Below, piece by piece: positions 34,393-43,635 of a DNA stretch of 64,000 nucleotides. A program made the translations under genes and the position numbers. A model generated the notes under the pieces. It ran no database searches, had not been told where the DNA came from, and worked only from the letters and a program-made list of their open reading frames with translations. This DNA is from Pseudoxanthomonas koreensis_A (GTDB lineage: Bacteria > Pseudomonadota > Gammaproteobacteria > Xanthomonadales > Xanthomonadaceae), in contig NZ_CP169056.1 of the NCBI RefSeq assembly GCF_041890415.1, positions 124,001 through 188,000 on the forward strand. Reading direction: 5' to 3'. Positions within the stretch are counted from its first letter, which is position 1. Every line of letters starts with the position of its first letter.

Positions 34393-34420
34393 TTAGCAGT
34401 CCAATCGTCCGATTGCTAAG
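34393..34420 (+). promoter_or_regulatory. Dyad immediately upstream of rpoH
   Basis: CAATC (34402-34406) pairs with GATTG (34411-34415) around GTCC, and TTAG (34393-34396) pairs with CTAA (34416-34419), leaving a five-base bulge. The hairpin ends one base before the ATG at 34421. TAAGAT (34417-34422) could instead be a -10 with TTAGCA as -35, in which case the transcript would start at the second ATG (34430) and the dyad would be an operator. Confidence 0.5.
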
Positions 34421-35308
<888 letters not shown>

Positions 35309-35337
35309 CGGCTGCCATCGGCTGTACCACCCCAAGC

Positions 35338-35362
35338 AACGGCCCGGGCAACCGGGCCGTTT
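35338..35362 (+). terminator. Putative rpoH terminator
   Basis: Stem AACGGCCCGG (35338-35347) with CCGGGCCGTT (35352-35361) and loop GCAA; only a short T run follows. Confidence 0.65.
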
Positions 35363-35421
35363 GCCGTTGGCGGGCGTGCGGCGGCGTGCATCTACCGGGG
35401 CCGGTGACGGATCAATGGAAA

Positions 35422-35445
35422 GGCCCCGGTCGCGAAACCGGGGCC
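35422..35445. other. GC-rich perfect hairpin, possible minus-strand terminator
   Basis: GGCCCCGGT (35422-35430) pairs with ACCGGGGCC (35437-35445). On the minus strand it is followed by TTTCC, so it could end an antisense or small RNA transcribed leftward from the atpI promoter side. Confidence 0.45.
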
Positions 35446-35541
35446 GTGGCGCCGGGCTGGACCGACGAGGTTCTCCGTCCCGGCACTGCTGCGACCCGGC
35501 AGCCTCGTGAAAGTTCCAGCGGCACCGGCAGCGTATGGCGG

Positions 35542-35571
35542 TTGTCCCCGAAAATGTCCCGCTGCTATACT
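35542..35571 (+). promoter_or_regulatory. atp operon promoter
   Basis: TTGTCC (-35), 18-base spacer, TATACT (-10, 35566-35571); predicted start near 35578, about 60 bases before atpI. Confidence 0.65.
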
Positions 35572-35637
35572 TTCGCGGCTCGGCGAGGCGCATCCTGCAT
35601 GCAGCCAGCCTCCGCTTCCTCCACAGGTACCCGTCAC

Positions 35638-36006
35638 GTGCTGAACTCCGTTGCCGCAGGCCGGCGACAGGCCCGGCGTGTAATTGTGTGGCAGGCAGCA
35701 GCGACGTTGCTGGTCGCGCTGGTGTGCCTCTGGTGGGGCGGCCTGCGGCCTGCGGCGGCGCTTGCAGGCGGCGCGGCGGTGATGCTGGCCGGGGCGCTGG
35801 CGGCGCGGATCTCGCTTGGAGGCGGGGTCGAAGGCGCCGGGCCTGCGGTCGCGCGGCTGCTGGCCGGGATGCTGGCCAAGTGGCTGGTCCTGGTCGCTGC
35901 GCTGGCGCTGGGCGTGCTGGCCTGCGGGCTGCCACCGCTGCCGATGCTGGCCGCGGTTGCCGCCGCGCTGGCGGCGCAGGTGCCTGCCCTGGCACTTGCG
36001 CGCTGA
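35638..36006 (+). CDS. atpI: ATP synthase subunit I
   Basis: 122 residues with four predicted helices (about 17-36, 40-58, 72-94, 98-118). AtpI helps assemble the c-ring. The start is a GTG preceded by an AGG-containing region; an in-frame ATG at 35599 would add 13 residues. First gene of the atp operon, 55 bases before atpB. Confidence 0.85.
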   Translation: MLNSVAAGRRQARRVIVWQAAATLLVALVCLWWGGLRPAAALAGGAAVMLAGALAARISLGGGVEGAGPAVARLLAGMLAKWLVLVAALALGVLACGLPPLPMLAAVAAALAAQVPALALAR

Positions 36007-36061
36007 ACGTGGGGTCGGGCGAAAACAATCCAGATTGCGTTGAGAACAGGAAAACGGACCT

Positions 36062-36862
36062 ATGGCGGGCGAGGCGGAACTGACCCCTACCAGCTACATC
36101 CAGCACCACCTGCACAATCTGACCGCCCAGGTCGGCGACGGCGGCACGTTCTGGACCGTGCACCTGGACACCCTGATCAGCTCGGTGCTGATCGGCCTGC
36201 TGATGGTGTTCCTGTTCTGGCTGGCCACGCGCAAGGCGACCGCCGGCGTGCCCGGCAAGTGGCAGGCCTTCGTCGAGATCTGCCTGGAGTTCGTCGACCG
36301 CCAGGCCCGCGACACCTACCACGGGACCAGCAAGCTGGTGACGCCGATCGCGATCACCCTGTTCTTCTGGATCCTGCTGATGAACACGATGAAGATGATC
36401 CCGGCCGACTTCATCGCCAAGCCGCTGGAGTGGATGGGCGTGCCCTACTGGAAGCCGGTGCCCACCGCCGACGTCAACGCCACCCTGGGCCTGTCGATCA
36501 GCGTGTTCTTCCTGACCCTGTTCTTCGGCCTGCGTGCCAAGGGCCTGGGCCACTTCACCCTCGAGTTCCTGACCGCGCCGTTCGGCAAGTGGATGATGCC
36601 GTTCAACCTCATCCTCAACATCGTCGAGTGGCTGAGCAAGCCGATCTCGCTGGCGATGCGACTGTTCGGCAACATGTTCGGCGGCGAGATCGTGTTCCTG
36701 CTGATCTGGGTGCTCGGCGGCGCCAGCCTGCTGGGCCTGGTGGGCGGCGCAGTGTTCGGCTTCGGCTGGATGATCTTCCACCTGCTGGTCATCCCGCTGC
36801 AGGCATTCATTTTCATGATGCTGTCGATCGTGTACCTCAGCCTGGCTGAAGACAGCCACTGA
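36062..36862 (+). CDS. atpB: ATP synthase Fo subunit a
   Basis: 266 residues, membrane channel for protons. The essential arginine lies in the helix SLAMRLFGNMFGGEI (about residue 200). Five or six hydrophobic helices match subunit a. Confidence 0.96.
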   Translation: MAGEAELTPTSYIQHHLHNLTAQVGDGGTFWTVHLDTLISSVLIGLLMVFLFWLATRKATAGVPGKWQAFVEICLEFVDRQARDTYHGTSKLVTPIAITLFFWILLMNTMKMIPADFIAKPLEWMGVPYWKPVPTADVNATLGLSISVFFLTLFFGLRAKGLGHFTLEFLTAPFGKWMMPFNLILNIVEWLSKPISLAMRLFGNMFGGEIVFLLIWVLGGASLLGLVGGAVFGFGWMIFHLLVIPLQAFIFMMLSIVYLSLAEDSH

Positions 36863-36946
36863 TCACGGTTGCGGCACCCAGGGCTTCGCTTCATCCCCCA
36901 TCCCCTTCACCCTTTCACCCTTCGCCATTCATATCCGGAGAAAACC

Positions 36947-37228
36947 ATGGAAACCGCACTGACCGCACTCGCTTCCGTCCAGGCTTCGACCGTCCTTGCC
37001 GTCGGCATCATGATCGGCCTGGCTGCGCTGGGCGCAGGCCTGGGCCTTGCCATCATGTCGGGCAAGTTCCTGGAGTCGGCCGCACGCCAGCCCGAGCTGA
37101 TCCCGGTCCTGCAGGTGCGCATGTTCATCACCGCCGGCCTGATCGACGCCGCGTTCATCATCAGCGTCGCGGTGGGCCTGCTGTTCGCCTTCGCCAGCCC
37201 GTTCCTGGTCGGCGGCCTGGCCCCGTAA
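36947..37228 (+). CDS. atpE: ATP synthase Fo subunit c
   Basis: 93 residues forming a two-helix hairpin. Helix 1 has the glycine-rich ALGAGLGLAIMSGKF segment, the polar loop is ARQPE, and the proton-carrying Asp sits in helix 2 (AGLIDAAFII). Rotor ring subunit. The aspartate and normal glycine pattern suggest proton coupling rather than sodium. ATG preceded by CCGGAG. Confidence 0.96.
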   Translation: METALTALASVQASTVLAVGIMIGLAALGAGLGLAIMSGKFLESAARQPELIPVLQVRMFITAGLIDAAFIISVAVGLLFAFASPFLVGGLAP

Positions 37229-37277
37229 CCGTCGGGCCGGTTATCCCCGACGGCTGCCGCCGGTCCATGCCGGCGGC
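37229..37277 (+). other. Two tandem hairpins between atpE and atpF
   Basis: Perfect 8-bp stems: CCGTCGGG/CCCGACGG (37229-37236 with 37246-37253) and GCCGCCGG/CCGGCGGC (37256-37263 with 37270-37277). They begin right after the atpE stop, with no T tract. They may stabilise the atpE part of the mRNA or mark a processing site, fitting the high copy number of subunit c. Confidence 0.6.
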
Positions 37278-37340
37278 CGCATCCAGGAAACCCGGTGGCG
37301 TCCGCGCCGCGGGCGTCCCGAGTACAGGCAGAGCGCACCC

Positions 37341-37811
37341 ATGAACCTCAATCTGACCCTAATCGCCCAGGCCCTGGCATTCGCCAGCATGATCTGGCTG
37401 ATCGCGACCTTCATCTGGCCGCCGCTGCTCAAGGCACTGGAAGAGCGCCAGCAGAAGATCGCCGAGGGCCTTGCCGCGGCCGACCGCAGCCAGAAGGACC
37501 TGGCGCAGGCGCAGGACAAGGTCAACGAGCTGCTCAAGGAAGCCCGCGGCAAGGCCAACGAGATCATCGACCAGGCCCACGCCCGCGGCAACCAGATCAT
37601 CGACGCCGCGCGCGAGGAAGCAATCGCCGAAGCCAACCGGCAGAAGGCTGCCGCGCTGGGCGAGATCGACGCATCGGCCAACCGCGTGCGCGAGGAGCTG
37701 CGCAAGCAGGTCTCGGTGCTGGCGGTGAGCGGTGCCGAGAAGCTGCTGCGCCGCGAGATCGACGCCAACGCCCACAAGGCGTTGCTCGACGAGCTGGCGG
37801 CCGAGATCTGA
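37341..37811 (+). CDS. atpF: ATP synthase Fo subunit b
   Basis: 156 residues: an N-terminal membrane helix (about 5-28) followed by a long charged helix (QKIAEGLAAADRSQKDLAQAQDKV...) that forms the peripheral stalk dimer. ATPase-delta contact at the C-terminus. Confidence 0.95.
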   Translation: MNLNLTLIAQALAFASMIWLIATFIWPPLLKALEERQQKIAEGLAAADRSQKDLAQAQDKVNELLKEARGKANEIIDQAHARGNQIIDAAREEAIAEANRQKAAALGEIDASANRVREELRKQVSVLAVSGAEKLLRREIDANAHKALLDELAAEI

Positions 37812-37812
37812 C

Positions 37813-38340
37813 ATGAGCCAGGCCCTCACCCTTGCCCGCCCCTACGCCCGCGCCGCCTATGGCGTGGCCCGCGATGAAGGCCGCGTCGACGCCTGGTCGG
37901 CGGCGCTGGCGCTGTCCGCACAGGTCGCCGCCGACCCGCGCGTGGACGGGTTGCTGCGCAATCCGGCGTTGCGCGACGACGAAGCGGTGGTGCTGCTGGC
38001 CCCGCAGGGCGTTGATGCGTCCTACGGCCGTTTCCTCGCGCTGCTGGCGCAGGCCGGCCGGTTGCCGCTGCTGGGCGAGGTGGCCGGCTTGTTCGAGCAA
38101 CTGCGTGCCGAAGACCAGCGCGTGGTCCGGGCCCGGGTGACCTCCGCCACCGAGCTGGCGCCGCAGGAGCTGGAGCGGCTGCGTGATGCCCTCAAGCGCC
38201 GCTTTGGCCGCGATGTCGAAGTGGTCGCGTCGGTCGACGCCGGGCTGCTGGGCGGCGCGCTGATCGATGCCGGCGACGTGGTGATCGACGGTTCGCTCAA
38301 GGGCAAGCTGGCGCGCCTGCAGGCTGCCCTGGCGGGCTGA
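37813..38340 (+). CDS. atpH: ATP synthase F1 subunit delta
   Basis: 175 residues; N-terminal LARPYARAAYGVARDEGRVDAW helical domain and C-terminal DAGLLGGALIDAGDVVIDGSLKGKLARL signature. Links the stalk to the F1 head. It follows atpF by one base. Confidence 0.95.
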   Translation: MSQALTLARPYARAAYGVARDEGRVDAWSAALALSAQVAADPRVDGLLRNPALRDDEAVVLLAPQGVDASYGRFLALLAQAGRLPLLGEVAGLFEQLRAEDQRVVRARVTSATELAPQELERLRDALKRRFGRDVEVVASVDAGLLGGALIDAGDVVIDGSLKGKLARLQAALAG

Positions 38341-38415
38341 CGCACGCCGCACCCAGACAGTTCACTTTTCAGGTCGCAAGCCCACTTTCCGGCGCGCGCC
38401 TCCAAGGAAATCAAC

Positions 38416-39978
38416 ATGGCTACCACGCTCAACCCCTCCGAAATCAGCGACCTGATCAAGACCCGCATCGAGCAGGTCAAGCTCTCTGCCGAGGCCCGCA
38501 ACGAGGGCACCGTGACCTCCGTGTCCGATGGCATCGTGCGCATCTTCGGCCTGGCCGACGTGATGCAGGGCGAGATGGTCGAGCTGCCGGCCGCCGGCGA
38601 GGGCTCGCCCACCTACGCGCTTGCGCTGAACCTGGAGCGCGACTCGGTCGGCGCCGTGGTCCTGGGTGACTACGAGCACCTGCGCGAAGGCGACGTGGCC
38701 AAGACCACCGGCCGCATCCTCGAGGTGCCGGTCGGTCCGGAGCTGCTGGGCCGCGTGGTCAACGCGCTGGGCGAGCCGATCGACGGCAAGGGCCCGATCA
38801 CCGCCACCCAGACCGCACCGGTCGAGCGCGTGGCCCCGGGCGTGATCTGGCGCAAGTCGGTCGACCAGCCGGTGCAGACCGGCTACAAGTCGGTGGACGC
38901 GATGATCCCGATCGGCCGCGGCCAGCGCGAGCTGGTCATCGGCGACCGCCAGACCGGCAAGACCGCGCTGGCCATCGATGCGGTGATCAACCAGAAGGAC
39001 ACCGGCATCAAGTGCGTGTACGTGGCCATCGGCCAGAAGGCTTCGACGGTGGCCAACATCGTGCGCAAGCTGGAAGAGAACGGCGCCATGGCCCACACGA
39101 TCGTGGTGGCGGCCACCGCGTCCGAATCGGCGGCGATGCAGTACATCAGCCCGTACTCGGGCTGCACCATGGGCGAGTACTTCATGGACCGCGGCCAGGA
39201 TGCGCTGATCGTCTATGACGACCTGTCCAAGCAGGCCGTGGCCTACCGCCAGATCTCGCTGCTGCTGCGCCGCCCGCCGGGCCGCGAAGCCTACCCGGGC
39301 GACGTGTTCTACCTGCACTCCCGCCTGCTCGAGCGCGCCGCGCGCGTGTCCGAGGAGTACGTGGAGAAGTTCACCAACGGCGAGGTCAAGGGCAAGACCG
39401 GCTCGCTGACCGCGCTGCCGATCATCGAGACCCAGGCTGGCGACGTGTCCGCGTTCGTGCCGACCAACGTGATCTCGATCACCGACGGCCAGATCTTCCT
39501 GGAAACCGACCTGTTCAACGCCGGCATCCGCCCGGCGGTGAACGCCGGCATCTCGGTGTCGCGCGTGGGTGGCGCGGCCCAGACCAAGATCATCAAGAAG
39601 CTGTCCGGCGGCATCCGCATTGCGCTGGCGCAGTACCGCGAGCTGGCGGCGTTCGCCCAGTTCGCCTCCGACCTGGACGAGGCCACCCGCAAGCAGCTCG
39701 AGCGCGGCCAGCGCGTGACCGAGCTGATGAAGCAGAAGCAGTACCTGCCGATGTCCATCGCCCAGCAGGCCGTGTCGATCTACGCGGTCAACGAGGGCTA
39801 CCTGGACGACGTGCCGGTGGCCAGGATCGGTGCGTTCGAGGATGGCCTGCACGCGCATTTCGCCAACACCCAGGGCGCGCTGATCGAGCAGATCAACAAG
39901 ACCGGCGCCTGGAACGACGAGATCGAAGCGGCGTTCAAGACCGGCATCGAGGAGTTCAAGACCACCGGTTCGTTCTGA
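38416..39978 (+). CDS. atpA: ATP synthase F1 subunit alpha
   Basis: 520 residues; Walker A GDRQTGKT (about 176-183), and the C-terminal region RPAVNAGISVSRVGG with the arginine that reaches into the catalytic site of the beta subunit. Non-catalytic nucleotide-binding subunit. Confidence 0.97.
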   Translation: MATTLNPSEISDLIKTRIEQVKLSAEARNEGTVTSVSDGIVRIFGLADVMQGEMVELPAAGEGSPTYALALNLERDSVGAVVLGDYEHLREGDVAKTTGRILEVPVGPELLGRVVNALGEPIDGKGPITATQTAPVERVAPGVIWRKSVDQPVQTGYKSVDAMIPIGRGQRELVIGDRQTGKTALAIDAVINQKDTGIKCVYVAIGQKASTVANIVRKLEENGAMAHTIVVAATASESAAMQYISPYSGCTMGEYFMDRGQDALIVYDDLSKQAVAYRQISLLLRRPPGREAYPGDVFYLHSRLLERAARVSEEYVEKFTNGEVKGKTGSLTALPIIETQAGDVSAFVPTNVISITDGQIFLETDLFNAGIRPAVNAGISVSRVGGAAQTKIIKKLSGGIRIALAQYRELAAFAQFASDLDEATRKQLERGQRVTELMKQKQYLPMSIAQQAVSIYAVNEGYLDDVPVARIGAFEDGLHAHFANTQGALIEQINKTGAWNDEIEAAFKTGIEEFKTTGSF

Positions 39979-40086
39979 GCCGGTGCGACAGTTGTCCAAC
40001 AGCAACATCAGGTGGTGACAGGCGGGGATCCGGTATGGCGGATCACCCATGGCCAATCACCCACCACCGCGAGCGGAGCAAGCTAG

Positions 40087-40950
40087 ATGGCAGGCGGCAG
40101 GGAAATCAAAACCAAGATCAAGAGCGTGCAGAACACCCGCAAGGTGACCCGCGCGCTGGAGATGGTGTCGGCCTCCAAGATCCGCAAGGCGCAGGAGCGG
40201 ATGCGCACCTCGCGCCCCTACGCGAACGCGATGAAGCAGGTGATCGGCCACCTGGCCCAGGCCAACACCGATTACCCGCACCCGTTCCTGGTCGGGCGCG
40301 AGCGCGTGGAGCGGGTGGGCTACATCGTGATCTCTTCCGACCGCGGCCTGGCCGGCGGCCTGAACAACAACCTGTTCCGCAAGCTGCTGGGCGAAGTACG
40401 GCAGTGGAACGAGCAGGGTGTGGAAGTGGACATGGTCACCATCGGCCAGAAGGCGCAGGCCTACTTCCGCCGGATCAAGGTGAACATGGTCGGCAGCGTC
40501 TCCCATATCGGCGACGTGCCGCGCCTGGACCAGCTGGTGGGCGTGATCAAGGTCATGCTCGACGCCTACACCGAAGGCAAGGTCGACCGCGTGTTCGTGG
40601 TCTACAACAACTTCGTCAACACCATGAGCCAGAAGGTCACCTTCGACCAGCTGCTGCCGTTGCCGGCCGTGGGTGAAGGCGTGCCCAGCCACGAGTGGGA
40701 CTACCTGTACGAGCCGGACGCCGGCAGCGTGCTGGAGCACGTGCTGACCCGTTACATCGAGTCGCTGGTGTACCAGGCGGTGCTGGAGAACGTGGCGTCC
40801 GAACACGCCTCGCGCATGGTGGCCATGAAGGCCGCCAGCGACAACGCAACCAAGATGATCGGCACCCTCAACCTCGTCTACAACAAGGCGCGGCAGGCGG
40901 CCATCACCCAGGAAATTTCCGAGATTGTCGGTGGTGCTGCTGCCGTGTGA
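40087..40950 (+). CDS. atpG: ATP synthase F1 subunit gamma
   Basis: 287 residues; N-terminal coiled coil (REIKTKIKSVQNTRKVTRALEMVSASKIRKAQ) and C-terminal partner helix (ASDNATKMIGTLNLVYNKARQAAITQEI). Central rotor shaft. Confidence 0.96.
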   Translation: MAGGREIKTKIKSVQNTRKVTRALEMVSASKIRKAQERMRTSRPYANAMKQVIGHLAQANTDYPHPFLVGRERVERVGYIVISSDRGLAGGLNNNLFRKLLGEVRQWNEQGVEVDMVTIGQKAQAYFRRIKVNMVGSVSHIGDVPRLDQLVGVIKVMLDAYTEGKVDRVFVVYNNFVNTMSQKVTFDQLLPLPAVGEGVPSHEWDYLYEPDAGSVLEHVLTRYIESLVYQAVLENVASEHASRMVAMKAASDNATKMIGTLNLVYNKARQAAITQEISEIVGGAAAV

Positions 40951-41048
40951 CCGGAAAAGGGAGGCACCGCGGCGCGGTCGGTGTCTGTGCAACCAGTACT
41001 ACTGCGTGCGAAGTATCCGTTTTTTCTATTGAAAGCCAAGGAATGACA

Positions 41049-41441
41049 ATGAACAAGCTGATGACTGTCGCACTGCTTGCAGTGCTGATGACCGCCTGTG
41101 GTGACAAGTCCGCCGAAGCCCCCGCGGCCGACGTCGCCCCGGCGACCGATGCCACCGAGGCTGCGCCGGCCGATGCCGCCGTGGAAGAGAGTGCCGACGC
41201 CGCGGCTGTCGACACTTCGGTGGGCGCTGGCCTGCCGGCGGCGTGCGAGGAGTACCTGACCCGCGCCAAGGCCTGCTTCGCCAAGACTGGCGGCGGTGCT
41301 TCGGCTGCGGCGTTCCAGCAGGGCGTGGACCAGGCGCGCGAGCAGTGGGAAGCGCTGCCTGACAAGTCCGGCCTGGACACCGCCTGTGCGGCTGCGAACG
41401 ACCAGTTCGCCCAGACCGCTGCGATGCTCAACTGCGAGTAA
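41049..41441 (+). CDS. Small lipoprotein inside the atp operon
   Basis: 130 residues; AAGGA seven bases before the ATG (an upstream ATG at 41043 is less well placed). Lipobox LMTAC (Cys17), then an acidic Ala/Glu/Asp-rich linker and a C-terminal ~70-residue domain with three further cysteines (LPAACEEYL, AKACFAK, LDTACAAAND, LNCE), resembling DUF5339-type small exported proteins. It interrupts the usual atpG-atpD junction. Codon use and GC content match its neighbours, so it does not look recently acquired. Function unknown; an envelope sensor or stabiliser of ATP synthase is a guess only. Confidence 0.8.
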   Translation: MNKLMTVALLAVLMTACGDKSAEAPAADVAPATDATEAAPADAAVEESADAAAVDTSVGAGLPAACEEYLTRAKACFAKTGGGASAAAFQQGVDQAREQWEALPDKSGLDTACAAANDQFAQTAAMLNCE

Positions 41442-41452
41442 GCGGCAAAGCC

Positions 41453-41478
41453 ACCTGCGGGCTGCAAGGCCCGCAGGT
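41453..41478 (+). other. Hairpin between the lipoprotein gene and atpD
   Basis: A perfect 10-bp stem ACCTGCGGGC (41453-41462) / GCCCGCAGGT (41469-41478), loop TGCAAG, without a T tract. Probably attenuates or protects the transcript rather than terminating it. Confidence 0.65.
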
Positions 41479-41547
41479 TCCGCGGGTGTTGCGGAAAGCC
41501 CGGCGGTTTTCCACAACATCCGAACTTTGGGACAAGCGAGTAGCCAG

Positions 41548-42957
41548 ATGAATGTCACCTCTCCTCAAGGCAAGATCGTCCAGATCATCGGCGCCGTCGT
41601 CGACGTCGAATTTCCGCGCGCCGAAGTGCCGAAGGTGTACGACGCCCTGAAGGTCGACAACACCGCCATCACCCTGGAAGTGCAGCAGCAGCTCGGCGAC
41701 GGCGTGGTACGCACCATCGCCCTGGGCTCCACCGACGGCCTGCGCCGCAACCTGGTCGCCACCAACACCGGCAGCGCGATCTCGGTGCCGGTCGGTGCCG
41801 GCACCCTGGGCCGGATCATGGACGTGCTGGGCCGCCCGATCGACGAGGCCGGCCCGGTCGAGGCCTCGGCGCACTGGGAGATCCACCGTGCCGCGCCGTC
41901 CTACGAGGACCAGTCCTCGTCCACCGAATTGCTGGAGACCGGCATCAAGGTCATCGACCTGATGTGCCCGTTCGCCAAGGGCGGCAAGGTCGGCCTGTTC
42001 GGCGGTGCCGGCGTCGGCAAGACCGTCAACATGATGGAGCTGATCAACAACATCGCCAAGGCGCACAGCGGCCTGTCCGTGTTCGCCGGCGTGGGCGAGC
42101 GTACCCGCGAGGGCAACGACTTCTACCACGAGATGAAGGACTCCAACGTCCTGGACAAGGTGGCGATGGTCTACGGCCAGATGAACGAGCCGCCGGGCAA
42201 CCGCCTGCGCGTGGCCCTGACCGGCCTGACCATGGCCGAGTACTTCCGCGAGGAAAAGGACGCGTCCGGCAAGGGCAAGGACGTGCTGCTGTTCGTGGAC
42301 AACATCTACCGCTACACCCTGGCCGGCACCGAGGTCTCGGCGCTGCTGGGCCGCATGCCGTCGGCGGTGGGCTACCAGCCGACCCTGGCCGAGGAAATGG
42401 GCGTGCTGCAGGAGCGCATCACCTCGACCAAGTCCGGTTCGATCACCTCGATCCAGGCCGTGTACGTGCCTGCGGACGACCTGACCGACCCGTCGCCGGC
42501 AACCACCTTCGCCCACCTCGATGCGACCGTGGTGCTGAGCCGCAACATCGCATCGCTCGGCATCTACCCGGCCGTGGACCCGCTGGACTCGACCAGCCGC
42601 CAGCTTGATCCCAACGTGATCGGCCACGAGCACTACGACACCGCGCGCCGGGTCCAGGCCACGCTGCAGAAGTACAAGGAGCTCAAGGACATCATCGCGA
42701 TCCTGGGCATGGACGAGCTTTCGGAAGAGGACAAGCTGGCGGTGTCGCGCGCCCGCAAGATCGAGCGCTTCTTCAGCCAGCCGTTCCACGTGGCCGAGGT
42801 GTTCACCGGCTCGCCGGGCAAGTACGTCTCGCTGAAGGACACCATCCGCGGCTTCAAGGGCATCGTGGACGGCGAGTACGACCACCTGCCGGAGCAGGCG
42901 TTCTACATGGTCGGCACCATCGACGAAGCGGTCGAGAAGGCCGGCAAGATCGCCTGA
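41548..42957 (+). CDS. atpD: ATP synthase F1 subunit beta
   Basis: 469 residues; Walker A GGAGVGKT (about 156-163), GERTREGNDFY and the catalytic-site LLFVDNIYRYT (Walker B) are all present. Catalytic subunit of the F1 head. Start ATG at 41548, 106 bases after the lipoprotein gene. Confidence 0.97.
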   Translation: MNVTSPQGKIVQIIGAVVDVEFPRAEVPKVYDALKVDNTAITLEVQQQLGDGVVRTIALGSTDGLRRNLVATNTGSAISVPVGAGTLGRIMDVLGRPIDEAGPVEASAHWEIHRAAPSYEDQSSSTELLETGIKVIDLMCPFAKGGKVGLFGGAGVGKTVNMMELINNIAKAHSGLSVFAGVGERTREGNDFYHEMKDSNVLDKVAMVYGQMNEPPGNRLRVALTGLTMAEYFREEKDASGKGKDVLLFVDNIYRYTLAGTEVSALLGRMPSAVGYQPTLAEEMGVLQERITSTKSGSITSIQAVYVPADDLTDPSPATTFAHLDATVVLSRNIASLGIYPAVDPLDSTSRQLDPNVIGHEHYDTARRVQATLQKYKELKDIIAILGMDELSEEDKLAVSRARKIERFFSQPFHVAEVFTGSPGKYVSLKDTIRGFKGIVDGEYDHLPEQAFYMVGTIDEAVEKAGKIA

Positions 42958-42973
42958 CAAAGAGAAGCCAATC

Positions 42974-43399
42974 ATGAGCACCACCATCCGTTGCGACATC
43001 GTCAGCGCCGAGCAGGAGATCTTCCATGGCGAGGCCACCCTGGTCGTGGCCACCGGCGAGCTGGGCGAACTGGGCATCGCGCCGCGGCATGCGCCGCTGA
43101 TCACCCGCCTGAAGCCGGGCAAGGTGGTGGTGACCCAGGCCGATGGCTCGCAGCTGGATTTCGCCATTTCCGGCGGCATCCTGGAGGTGCAGCCGCAGGT
43201 GGTGACCATCCTGGCCGACACGGCCATCCGTGCCGAGGACATCGACGAGGCGGCGGTGCGCGCAGCCAAGGACGAGGCCGAGCGGGCGCTGGCCAACCGC
43301 AGCGAGGCGATGGACGTGGCCGAGGCGCAGCAGCGCCTGGCCGAGGTCACCGCCCAGTTGCAGGCGCTGGAGCGCCTGCGCCGCAACCTCAAGCACTAG
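42974..43399 (+). CDS. atpC: ATP synthase F1 subunit epsilon
   Basis: 141 residues: N-terminal beta sandwich (IRCDIVSAEQEIFHGEATLVVATGELGELGI) and C-terminal helical hairpin (about 90-140) that regulates ATP hydrolysis. Last gene of the operon, followed by a strong hairpin terminator. Confidence 0.95.
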   Translation: MSTTIRCDIVSAEQEIFHGEATLVVATGELGELGIAPRHAPLITRLKPGKVVVTQADGSQLDFAISGGILEVQPQVVTILADTAIRAEDIDEAAVRAAKDEAERALANRSEAMDVAEAQQRLAEVTAQLQALERLRRNLKH

Positions 43400-43438
43400 G
43401 CCATCCTGCCGCCGGGCGCGCCCGGCAGCGATGCAATG

Positions 43439-43470
43439 AACGCCGGCCCCGTGGCCGGCGTTCGCATTTG
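43439..43470 (+). terminator. atp operon terminator
   Basis: Stem AACGCCGGCC (43439-43448) / GGCCGGCGTT (43453-43462), loop CCGT, followed by CGCATTT. Confidence 0.75.
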
Positions 43471-43488
43471 CAGCGGCCGTCCACGCTG

Positions 43489-43515
43489 TGCAGGAGCCGG
43501 TCTTGCCGGCGACCG
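43489..43515 (+). repeat. REP-like unit 5
   Basis: TGCAGGAGCCGGTCTTGCCG then GCGACCG; inverted partner at 43554-43579, so a BIME-like pair in the atpC-trpD gap. Confidence 0.8.
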
Positions 43516-43553
43516 TCATGGCTGGCGGATCGCAGGCCGGAGGTTCCCCATGG

Positions 43554-43579
43554 CGGTCGCCGGCAAGACCGGTTCCTAC
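43554..43579 (-). repeat. REP-like unit 6 (inverted)
   Basis: Reverse complement of the unit at 43489 with one change near its end (GGTTCC instead of GGCTCC). Confidence 0.8.
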
Positions 43580-43635
43580 AAGGAACGCGTCATCGCACGT
43601 TAGACTCGGCGGGTTCCCGCATGCGATCCGACACC

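Larger units (their letters stand above)
35309..35637. other. rpoH-atpI intergenic region with several strong hairpins
   Basis: No gene seen. It holds a terminator-like hairpin (35338-35362), a second GC hairpin (35422-35445), a larger dyad ACGAGG (about 35464-35469) / CCTCGT (about 35503-35508) enclosing a small CTGC/GCAG hairpin, and the atp promoter (35542-35571). Confidence 0.6.
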
